64,000 bases of DNA from Microplitis mediator (Eukaryota > Arthropoda > Insecta > Hymenoptera > Braconidae): positions 682,001 through 746,000 of the forward strand of contig NC_079976.1 of NCBI RefSeq assembly GCF_029852145.1. Direction: 5' to 3'. The position numbers and the translations under genes were made by a program. Positions 24,888 through 35,059 of this stretch are shown here, one piece after another. Numbering within the stretch: the stretch's first letter is position 1; each line of letters opens with the position of its first letter. The notes below the pieces were generated by a model, which worked only from the letters and a program-made list of their open reading frames with translations, was not told the DNA's origin and did not search any database.

Positions 24888-27086
24888 TTAGTGGGGATCT
24901 GATTTCAAAAATTCTTCGTACGATTTTTCGTCCATCAGCGATTTAATCTCATCTACGTCATCGACTTGGACTTTGAACAGCCAGCCGTCTTTGTAAGGTG
25001 ACGTATTTATTAGTCCTGGTTTATTTTCGACTGCTGTATTTTTTTCAATAACTTTTCCGGTTATCGGACTTATTATTTCTGACGCCGCTTTTACAGATTC
25101 CAGGGCACCGACTTCTTCTGCAATTTTCATAAATTTATTAATTTATTGCCGACTTACTCAGGTCCCCATTTTTTTAAATTTCGCGGGGAATTCAAAATTT
25201 TAAATGTTACGATAAAATAAATTTATATTTTTATAAATAAAAAAAATGTATCCAGGATATGTCCAGGAAAATTATCTATGAGTTTAAAAATTTTTTATGA
25301 TGACAAGTGACTGATAATTACAAAGATTTAAATTATCAGATCTCTGTTACTTTTGTCATTATAAAAATGATTTATTAATTAAATTTAATTTAATTACCAT
25401 CTTTTTTAATAGAAGATCCAACGTCAGGTAATTGTGCGTAAACAACATCACCAAGTGCATCTTGAGCGTAATTAGATATACCAACAGTACCAATATTATT
25501 ATTCAATTCAATCCATTCGTGTTTGTCTGTATACCATCTTTCTAAAAAAAATTCATTAATCATTAATTGAATTTTATAAAATACCAATTACTCATAAAAA
25601 AAAATTAACACAATAATTAATTGATGATAGTAAAGTTAGCAATGATCCTGAAGTTAACGGAGAATTATTAATTTTCGGATTTTTTTTTTAACAATTTAAT
25701 GACAAAAAAAACAAAAAATATCCACATATAGAAAATTTAAAAAACTACTGGTGCAATTTTTTGAAATATTTTTTTTTACAGTTTATCGTCTAAAAAAAAA
25801 TTCAAAATTTATTAGACGTCTGCTAACTTCAGTATCATAAGTTATGATACTGAAGTTAGCGGACGTCTAATAATTTTTGAATTTTTCTAGAGACGATAAA
25901 TTTAAAAAAAAAAAATTTGAAAAAATTGCACTTATAGTTTTTTAAATTTTCTACATGTGCATATTTTTAGTTTTTTTTTTTTTTTCAATTAAATTGTTGA
26001 AAAAAAAATTCAAAAAGTTTTAATTGTCTGATAACTTCAGGATCATTCATAAGTTAGCAGATGATCCAAAAGATAGCAGACAATTAGTAATTTTCGGATT
26101 TTTTTTTCACCACATCAATTACAAAAAAACGAAAACTAAAAATATGCACATGTAGAAAATTTAAAAAACTTCAGGTGCAATTTTTTCAAATATTTTTTTT
26201 TTACAGTTTATCGTCTAAAAAAAAATCCAAAAATTAATAGACGTCTGCTAACTTCAGTATCATAGTTAGCAGACATCTGAAAATTTTTAAAACCTTGAAA
26301 TAATAAATTAAAATATTGATAAAATAAAAATTAAAAAATCCATATTTCAAAAATTCAAAATTCAGTACATACATCTTTTCAAAATTTTATTATTTTAATA
26401 TGATACTGAAGTTAGCAAACGTCAAATAATTTTTGAAATTTAAAAAAAATAATAAATTTAAAAAAAAAAAAAAATATTTTGAAAAATTGCACTTGTAGAT
26501 TTTTTTATTTTCTACATGTGCATTTTTTTAGTTTTTTTTTTTTTTGCAATTGTTTTGGTGAAAAAAAAATCAAAAAATTGTTGATTGTCTGCTAACTTCT
26601 GGATCACATTTTAATTAATTGATTTTTTTATATGATACTGAAGTTAGCAGACGTCTAGTAATTTTTGAATTTTTTTTCAGACAATAAACCATAGAAAAAA
26701 AAAATATTGTAAAAAATTGCACCTGTAGTTTTAAAAATTTTCTACATGTGCATAATTTCATTTTATTTTTTTGCAATTGATTTTTTGAAAAATAAAAATT
26801 CAAAAATTTTTTAATATCTGCTAACTTCAGGATCATTTTTTTTATACGTAATTAAAAAATTTTCGTATGTCTGCTACTTTTACACTCATATTAATTGACT
26901 GTTACTCGTATCAAATACTTAAATATATGAAAATATATTACCGGCTAAAGTAGATGTCGTTGCAATAGTTCTCGCATGCGCAATAGATTTTATCAGCTGA
27001 CAATTATCTCTCGTAAAATATTTAATTGTCTTGACACAAGAAATATTTTTAAATTGTCTCGTTAATTGTTTAACCAAGAGCGCCAT
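24888..27086 (-). CDS. GCSH: glycine cleavage system H protein, mitochondrial
   Basis: Lipoyl carrier of the mitochondrial glycine cleavage complex. It shuttles the aminomethyl group between the P, T and L proteins. Exons on the minus strand: 27086-26942, 25541-25398, 25117-24888, with GT/AG borders and matching phase, giving 172 aa, the usual size. Residues 1-48 are basic and Ser/Thr-rich with no acidic run, as expected of a mitochondrial presequence. The H-protein core starts at RWYTDKHEW. The sequence ALESVKAASE contains the lipoylated lysine, K106. The C-terminus SYEEFLKSDPH is normal. Intron 1 (1.4 kb) is stuffed with palindromic MITEs, while intron 2 is short and plain. Nothing in the coding sequence suggests inactivation. 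Confidence 0.95.
25642..26836. mobile_element. cluster of five 200-bp palindromic MITEs in GCSH intron 1
   Basis: Copies of the GAAGTTAGCAGAC family lie at about 25642-25838 (minus), 25844-26046 (plus), 26061-26263 (minus), 26400-26606 (plus) and 26632-26836 (plus). Orientation is judged by the GATACTGAAG end versus the GATCCTGAAG end. Adjacent copies are almost end to end in alternating orientation, so the intron could fold into large hairpins. Confidence 0.8.
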
Positions 27087-27967
27087 TTTCAAATGTTCCT
27101 GTCTTACAAATAAGAATAATAATTAGAAAAAATTTTATTGTAATTAAGCAGCAAGTTGTGTAATGACCGCGTCAATTCAATTGTTTTTTTTTAGCTGATG
27201 TCTGGGTCTACTGACGGCGGCGTTCGCGTTTCGACGACCGCGTGACTCAAACGACTGACAAAATTACTGAATAACTTAAAAGTTAACACAATATTATTTA
27301 TGGTTTTAATCAATGACCTTTCTTATCAATTAGATTATCTAAGTACTATTTCGTAGTTAATTACTTTTACAATAACTCATTATTTTCTTTACTGACAATT
27401 TTATTTTTTAAAATTTGAATCCCTTAAATTTTTTTGGCGGTGAATTGAAAGTTTAAAAAATGAAATTTTTTTATCGGTTCTGTGATTGAGGAAAATATAT
27501 GAGAACTTATGTATGATTTCTATTTTAATAAATAGATTTAGGTCAATTTAACAATCACGTGAGGTCATAAGTCATAAATTATGAATTATCGATATTTATG
27601 CAATAACGATTTAAATATTTATATATATATGTGATAAATTTATTATTATATCTTATATTGACCTAAAGAACTTGAAAAAATTAAATCAAGATTGAGGATC
27701 AATAAAATTTTCACTGTTTTCATTTTTATTTTATTTTATTTAAGTCAAAATATTCAGCATTTTTTTTTAGCATCAAGACAAATAAAAAAATAAAACAAAA
27801 CTTATGATTTATAATTTAAATGAGGAATGAAAGCAAATGATACTGAGTAGCAGGAAAATTTTCAAGTTTTTTTATCCGAGATTAATTTATCAGTATATGA
27901 TATATATTAAATATATAGATATACTTAATGCATTTAATTTTCAAATTAAAAAAGTACATAATTTTTT
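27087..27967. other. GCSH promoter side and intergenic
   Basis: A GC-richer patch (about 27195-27265) lies ~120 bases upstream of the GCSH start and probably belongs to its promoter. The rest is plain AT-rich sequence with no open frame of note. Confidence 0.4.
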
Positions 27968-29196
27968 ATGACACTGAAGTTAGCCGTCGTCTATTAATTT
28001 TTGAATTAAAAAAAAAACTATTTCGAAAAATTGCACATGTAGGTTTTGAAATTTTCTACACATGCATTTTCTTAGTTTTTTTTTATTTTTGTTGAAAAAA
28101 ATAATTCGAAAATTTTCAGTTGTCTGTCAACTTCAGGATCATAATTTTTAATAAAATGCGCACTGGTAATTTTTAGAATACTCGTGTGCATTTTTTAATT
28201 TTTCTTTCATCAAAATCGCGAATTATTAAATTCGGATTTAATTTTTTACCCTAATTCGGGTTTTTAAAAATAATTCGAATTTTATAAAAATAATCATGAT
28301 ACTGAAGTTAGCAGACGCCTAATAATTTTTTGATTTTTTTTAGACGATAAAAAATTTAAAAAAAAATATTTGAAAAAAATGCACCTGTAGTTTTTTAAAT
28401 TTTTTACATGTACATTTTTTTAGTTTTTTTTTTTTTGTTGAAAAAAATAATTCGAAAATTTTTAGTTGTCTGTCAACTTCAGAATCATAATTTTTTATAA
28501 AATGCGCACTGGTAATTTTTAGAATACTCGTGTGCATTTTAAAATTTTTCTTTCATAAAAATCGTGAATTATTTAATTCGGATTTAATTTTTTACCCTAA
28601 TTCGGGTTTTTGAAAATAATTCGAATTCTATACAAATAATCATGATACTCAAGTTAGCAGACGCCTAATAATCTTTGAATTTTTTTTTACACGATAAATT
28701 ATAAAAAAAAAAAAATATTTGAAAAAAATGCACCTGTAGTTTTTTAAATTTTTTACATATGCATTTTTTTAGTTCTTTTTTTTTTTTGTTGAAAAAAATA
28801 ATTCGAAAATTTTTAGTTGTCTGTCAACTTCAGAATCATAATTTTTAAAAATGCGCACTGGTAATTTTTAGAATACTCGTGTGCATTTTTTAATTTTTCT
28901 TTCATCAAAATCGCGAATTATTTAATTCGGATTTAATTTTTACCCTTATTCGGGTTTTTGAAAATAATTCGAATTTGATACAAATAATAATGATACTGAA
29001 GTTAGCAGACGCCTAATAATTTTCGGATTATTTTTTAGACGATAAAAAATTAAAAAAAAAAAATATTTGAAAAAAATGTACCTGTAGTTTTTAAAATTTT
29101 CTACATGTGCATATTTTTATATTATTTTTTTGCAGTTGATTTATTGAAAAACGAAAATTCAAAAATTTTTTAAATGTCTGCTAACTTCAGGATCAT
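27968..29196 (+). repeat. tandem array of ~346-bp units each containing a MITE
   Basis: Four copies of the 200-bp palindromic MITE start at about 27968, 28296, 28642 and 28990. The three spacers between them are copies of one ~150-bp sequence (AATGCGCACTGGTAATTTT, ACTCGTGTGCATTTT, CCCTAATTCGGGTTTT). So the unit duplicated in tandem after the MITE had inserted. The first three copies end in GTCTGTCAACTTCAG rather than GTCTGCTAACTTCAG, and the last has the usual end. Confidence 0.85.
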
Positions 29197-29315
29197 AAAT
29201 AATCAATGATTTCAAATTATTCGCGCTCGTATTTCAAATTTAATTCATAACCACAAAAATATTCTGCTGTTTTCATTTCCTATAAATATTATAATTATTA
29301 CTGTAAAAAAAAATT

Positions 29316-31682
29316 TTAAAGTCCAATGGTGTAGGACCGACCATTGGGATTATGAATTCCCAAGAATCTCGGCTTGCTTATGCACCACTCGTACCAAACA
29401 TTCTTAGGACTGCATTTTCTCCAGAAATTTAATTCTATTTCATCTCCCGTTTTTACTGGTATCGGTTCCTAAAATAAACCATCAGTAATTAATTATTAAT
29501 CAATTAACTAATTAATATTAAAATGAAAAAAATAAAATAATTACCCGTATAGGAAAGAAAATAGGGAACCAACTCAACATCCCTGGGCTGTGAGTCTCCG
29601 GTACGATACTCAAAGTTATATTTTCATACAAAACAACATCAAAGTATCCGACGAACCCGTGCAATACTGAGTTCTGCTCAACTGTAAATGTCTTCTTTTC
29701 ATACCGCGAGTTATTTATTGCCGCGTCTGAAGAATAATTATCACAAATATATAAGAAAGTCTGATATTTATGGAATAAATAAAACCTGGGTACCTTTGTT
29801 GGGATGGCAAAAAGTAAACAGCGGCTGCTCTTTAGCGATCTGATATTTGTTGTGCAAATATACAACATACGGAGTTTCAAAATGCGACAACTGATGTTTG
29901 TCTTTGTCGAGACACTGCTTCAGTTCGTTGTAAATTTTCGATGACTGAACTGGCCCGATATGGGAAGTGTACGACTGGGGAATGCTGATGCCGTCATCTA
30001 AAATAATTAAATGAGAATCAATCAATAAGTAATTAATTGAAAGACATTAGAGATGAATCATCACCTTTCAAAAATTTCTGAGCGCCGTCTAAGCACTCGG
30101 GCGACAACTCGTTGTCTCCAAACGACCCCAGCAACTCAGAAACGAGTATGTCCGCTTTCTCTGGAGCCTCCCATTGTCTCATGTCTGAGGATACTATCGT
30201 TACTCTGTCGCCAAAGATGTCATTCTTCAGAGCGTGTAACGTCAGGATAGCATTTGGATTTTTTTCTACTGCGTAAACTTTGACCTGTACCTTGGCCATG
30301 TCGGCGGCATTCAAAGTCGCTCGGATTAATGGACCTCGTCCAGCTCCTACGACCATTATTACCCTGGAAATCATCATCAATCAATCAATTTTGTCGATGA
30401 ATTAATTAATTAATTAAATAGAAGCAAACTAACAAAGTAGTAGCAGGACTTTCAGTCTGCATTTTAAATAAAATCGCTTGATGGATAGCACGCTGGTACT
30501 CGGAATATTTAACAGGATCCTTTTCAAATACTTCGTAAGTACCGGACTCGAGATTATCCATCAGCGGCTGCAGGGGAAACTGGAGATAGTCTTCATACCC
30601 GCGGCCGTAACGTTGCAGCGGGCCGTGGACCTGGAAGCCTTTTTTCCACAAATGGTCAAGGTAATTGAAGTAAAGGGTCAAGTCTGGATAACGATTCGAC
30701 CCCGTCAAAATAAACTGGACATTCAGCGGACTGAACCTCTGAATTAGCACCTGGTGCGCGCGTCCAAGTACCGGGTACCCTTTTTTGTTGCTTATGAATA
30801 GAGTCGTGGGTAAAATTAAACATTTCACCGGTTCTCCGAGCCAGCGATTGATCTACAAGATAAACAATTTAATTAATTGGTAACTTGAATGATTAATCAA
30901 CTAGGAGTCAAGTACCTCATCTTCTTCAGGTAAGTCATGGCTGACAATAAGAGCGACTCCGATTTTTTTATCAAAGTCGCAAATGAACCTGAACCCGTTC
31001 CACCACTCCCATGGACTCTCGCAGTGTATTTCCTCATCAGTGCGATAGGACATCATCTGCTTGAGCGGATTCTCCATGGGTATTTGGACCCAGACTTGGG
31101 TGTTTGACACCGAGACTAGTTTGTTGTTGATAATACGCGCTAGGTTTATGTTCTTGTCAATGGTTCCGTGTAATTTGAAAGTTATCGCGGGTATCCCCAG
31201 GTGGGATGCCAGTGACAGTTCTTGTGCCAACGCGGCCTCGCTGTTTTCACGGACGTGTTTTATTGCAGAGTCCACGTTGATGTGCGGTGACAGTCGGCCA
31301 ACTATCAGTGAGTTCCAGTCTATAATTTAAATGTTTTTTATTTAGCCCGCGAAAATTAAAGTCTGTGATAAATTAAATTTGAATTTGAATTTAAATTTAA
31401 ATTAACCTGATGTACTGAGGATCATATCAGCACGAGTGAAAGCTACATGTCGATCTTTAGCTGTCCCTGATAGAAATTCGCGTTTTAATTGCGGATGAAC
31501 TAATGGTATGCAAATAAATTCATAGCTGAAATTACAAACATTTAATTTAATTTAAAGTAATAAATTTAAAAAGTTATTTTTTTTTTTTATTACCAGGACT
31601 GCTGAGCTGTCTCCAAGCAACTATTTAAATCTGGTGCTGCTGCAAAGTTAAGGCCACATGACACTGATCGTGTTCCTGACAT
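29316..31682 (-). CDS. PRMT5: protein arginine methyltransferase 5
   Basis: Type II enzyme that makes symmetric dimethylarginine on histones and Sm proteins, normally with the WD-repeat partner MEP50. Minus-strand exons: 31682-31594, 31525-31407, 31319-30916, 30852-30434, 30363-30065, 29997-29794, 29726-29545, 29468-29316. All borders are GT/AG and phases agree, giving 622 aa, close to the human length. It has an N-terminal TIM-barrel region, then PLQPLMDNLESGTYEVFE, the SAM motif GAGRG at 350-354, the acidic loop VEKNPNA, and the double-E loop SELLGSFGDNELSPE with catalytic glutamates E420 and E429. The C-terminal beta-barrel ends in GRSYTIGL. Introns are short. The donor of exon 4 is inferred from phase (GTTAGT). 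Confidence 0.96.
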
Positions 31683-32087
31683 TTTTTGTATCTAAAAAAA
31701 AAATTTTACTGCAATTTAACCTCAAAAGTTCAAAATTTTACATTAATTAAAACTTACTCTGGTGTCCTAATAAGATCTATACAGTTATAATAATTGTTAT
31801 TATTTTTTTTATGTACTGGTAACTAGTTTAATTGACAATTAATGAGGTATTTATTTACTAATTGATGGTTTATTTTTTTAATAATTATGAGACGGTTAGC
31901 GCATGGTGTTTTTTGGCGCCATCTGCATTCCCTGCGCAGTGAGAATTGCGCAGGCGGTAAACTACTTTGGCCGAACATTGCCGTAGACTGCCGAGTGCTG
32001 ACGCACAGAAATTCAAAATTTGAAATATTTTAGCGCTTTTGGACTCTGCAAAGAAACGAAAATTCTATACATGTAAATTTGCTCGGC
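31683..32087. other. PRMT5 upstream region
   Basis: A short intergenic stretch. A GC-richer patch with repeated TGCGCA-like words (about 31900-32010) may be part of the PRMT5 promoter. No gene is seen. Confidence 0.4.
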
Positions 32088-32520
32088 ATGCCTGCAGTAT
32101 GTTTACTATCATTGGGTAATTACTACCCAATATTTACCCAACGACAATAATAATTATATTTTATAATTTTTTTTGCCAATAATATTACCTAGATATCTAT
32201 CATATTAAAAAAGAACATTTACATCTAGAAAACATTTCAAGTCGTAAGGTAAAAAAAAAATAATAACTTGTAACGACATCTGTTTTTTTTTATTTGTTAA
32301 AGTTTTTTGTTATTTAATATAACAATAGATTTTAAGAAAAAAAAAAAAAAAGTATTGTTAAATTGTTTGATGTTAATTCTTGACGCAGAGCACTTGGATA
32401 TGGATTACATTTTGGTACCCAGAAAAATATTTAAAAATTTTTAATTTAAACTGAAATTAAAAAAAAAGTCTTAATCACAAAAGATAATTTTTTTCAAATT
32501 ATTTTTTATAATGCACTTAA
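32088..32520 (+). pseudogene. relic of an Or-5-like odorant receptor plus its 3' flank
   Basis: At 32088-32140 the end of receptor exon 4 and its donor (TGTTTACTATCATTGGGTAA) continue into TTACTACCCAATATTTACC, which matches Or-5 intron 4 at 53028-53070. From 32186 the sequence instead matches the region downstream of Or-5 (54138-54455; for example TATCATATTAAAAAAGAAC and TTCTTGACGCAGAGCACTTG). Exons 5-9 are therefore deleted and exons 1-3 are absent. It is a dead fragment that places an Or-5-type gene at the far left of the cluster in the past. Confidence 0.8.
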
Positions 32521-34026
32521 TGTAGTAAAAAATTTTAAGGTCAAAATATTTAAATGGTATCTAAGCGGCACAAACAAAGTCGTTAGCTTCATATTTAATT
32601 CAAATTAACAATTAATATTTGTTGATATCTTGTTCAATCCAATTTAACAAAAATCAAACGACTTCTCTAGCTGTGCTTACGGCAAAAATTATTCGCGAAT
32701 TTAACTGAATTATTTACTTTATAGAAAATTTTTTGGATCCAAAAAATATTTGTTGAATTGACAAAAAGAAATTAAATTTCTCGGAATAAGTACTATTCGT
32801 TTAATGCAATAATTCTTGTATGCTCCAACTAAGAAAAAAAAGTTGATTTAACTAAGAGAAAAATTTCTTGGGAGAAAAAATATATATAAAGGAGGAGTCG
32901 TCAGTACTAGACAATGACATTGGGAGTAGTTCGGTGCTCGCCACTAGATAGCGCTTACCATTTGTAGTGTCCCTGGTAAGAAACTTATTCCAGAAGTTAT
33001 ATATTCCAGCCATACGACAAAATGATGTGTGCAAAATGATCTAGTGTATTTTTTTTCAAATTTTGGCCACGAACACACTACATATCTAAAATAACAATAA
33101 TAGAAAAATATAAAGTAAATACAAAAACAATTGGTAGAGTTCCACAGGAACAGGAACAATTTATATAAAGTTAGAAATTATAAAACATATGTAAACCATT
33201 TGTATTGATTTATTAATAAAGATATTTTAAAACTGAAAAGCGACTTGTGACTTTTCGATGGTCAACATTTTTGGAATTTTTTATTACATATATGATATGA
33301 TGATGCTCTTCAGGTGGAAGTTGATACTGTCGAGCTCTCTGATAAGTTGCATGAAAATTTCCTGATCAGCTTGTGCAGCCTTTTTGAAATTTTTTTATAT
33401 TCTATGATCTTCCCATTTAAAATTTTTTTGACTAATTTCAGACTCTGAAAAAAGAAAGAAACAATTTTTTTGGATTTGCAAGCTTATACTGGAGACAGTA
33501 TATATATGAATTCGGGCTTGAACATTTATTATCTATTAAGTCGTCATTACATTTAGTTTTGTAATATTCCATTTTTCTTTGTTTTTAACAGTTTCAGACT
33601 ACTTCCAGTTCCTAGATGACTATCGAAAAATTTTTTTGATTATTTTGTGCGTTTGCCATTTTGAATAATTTGAGACTGGAAAAAGAAACATCCAGCCGCG
33701 AAATTATTTGTAACAGCGCCCACTGTCTTTCTAGCGCAGCCGGTTAAAAAATTTTTTCTTTGTACATATCTTTTTTTTTTTAATTATCTTACCATTATTT
33801 TTGGTTCTTGTAGTCTTTTAGACTATCTAAAAAAAGAAAGAAAAATCTTTTTATTTGCAGGTATATGCATACGTAATAGATAAATGAATAAAATCCCAGA
33901 CTTATTACATTAAATATTAAGGCTAGGCCGTAGCTAACGAAATCTCAAATTTTGAAATTCTAATTACGTTTTAAATATTTATGGGACTCTAATGATGAAA
34001 ACCTTCCGACGAAGTTCGTCGTCTAC
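32521..34026. other. spacer between receptor relics
   Basis: AT-rich with no supported gene. It includes an 87-bp sequence (32923-33009) that recurs at 43824-43910, and several weakly similar stretches with CAGACTA/GAAAAAAGAAAGAAA words (33440-33850). Confidence 0.4.
32923..33009 (+). repeat. 87-bp dispersed repeat
   Basis: It shares GGAGTAGTTCGGTGCTCGCC, ACTAGAT, GTAGTGTCCCTGGTAAGAAA and TATATTCCAG with 43824-43910, which lies inside the element in Or-3 intron 7. The identity is high for otherwise different surroundings. Confidence 0.75.
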
Positions 34027-34446
34027 TTTTTGTCGAAAACTAGTTACTTTGGACAGATATTAATAAACCACAGAGAATTTATCAATGAATCAATGTAATT
34101 AGAAACCTTTAATCAGTAATAACTTTTACGAAGGTTTCACTTTAACTATTTCTCTATACACTAATGAATTACTTTAAATTGAATTTTTTTTTTGACCGAT
34201 GTACCGCCAAGTGGTATAACTGTCCCAAAAAAATGAAACTGTTGATAATTTTGATGCTGATGAGAGGGAAAATAGTGTCGACTATCACCGCTGGTAAAAT
34301 TTATATCATGTCAGTTGAAAACTTCAGCACCGTAAGTGTTAGAATTTAATTTTTGTTATTTAAATTATTAACTTTCAAAAAAATATTTACTACAGGTAAT
34401 GAAGACTCTGATGTCATATTTTACTGTTCTTACATCTGTACAGTAA
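34027..34446 (+). pseudogene. 3' fragment of an Or-1/2/3-type odorant receptor
   Basis: Only part of exon 7 (about 34035-34094, SYFGQ...INHREFINES), exon 8 (34199-34331) and exon 9 (34396-34446) remain. Exons 8 and 9 have no stop and still read CTAKWYN... and VMKTLMSYFTVLTSVQ. However, the acceptor before exon 8 is TTTGACCG, where Or-2 and Or-3 have TTTGACAG, so the AG is lost. No exons 1-6 lie upstream. It is a truncated, splice-broken copy immediately before Or-1. Confidence 0.85.
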
Positions 34447-34626
34447 TTAATTATGAATTATTAGTCGTTGAAATTATCGATATTATTTTTATGGTAACAC
34501 AGTAAAATGTCATTTCAATCCAGCGCAAAAATAATAGAAAATTAATTAGCTTTTAATAGCCAGTTAAAAAAAATATACAATTGAATTACTTAATCTATCA
34601 CTTGAATGAAAAAGAAAAAATCGGGG

Positions 34627-35059
34627 TGAATTGAATCTTTAAATTTGAATTGTCGCAAAAATATAAACTCTACTTACAGATAATTATGAAATACATAAAA
34701 AATTGATTGTATTTTGCCAAAAATATTTAACAGTCACGTTAAAAAGTTTTTGATAGCAATTGACATCTTATAGCCAGACAACTTGCTGCTAAGAAAGTCG
34801 AAATAAGAATGGGCTGTCCTCAGCAGCGTTGGGTAGAAACGATATCGATTACATTTATTCTGTATGATGTACATGCACGATTTACCTGCTACTTCAAAAT
34901 TCACCTGCTGACAAAAGATAATAAAATATGCTCTTTCCTAAAACACTGGACTGATGTCGGTACAAAAGACTCAGGAAATCTTTAAATCTTTTAGTCTCTT
35001 TAAAGTCTTCTTACTGCAAAGTATTATCAAAAAGAGCTTCATTGTTTCTTTTTACAAAA
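34627..35059 (+). promoter_or_regulatory. conserved upstream block of Or-1
   Basis: About 400 bases ending at the start codon are shared with the upstream regions of Or-2, Or-3 and Or-5. Strictly kept words include CTTATAGCCAGACAACTTGC, CAGCAGCGTTGGGTAGAAAC and TCAGGAAATCTTTAAATCTT. It is likely to hold the promoter and leader. Confidence 0.6.

Noticed and set aside
25642..29196. CRISPR-like regular spacing of repeats
   Set aside because: The repeats are 200-bp palindromes with A/T tracts in a eukaryotic intron and flank. There are no short identical repeats with unique spacers and no cas genes.
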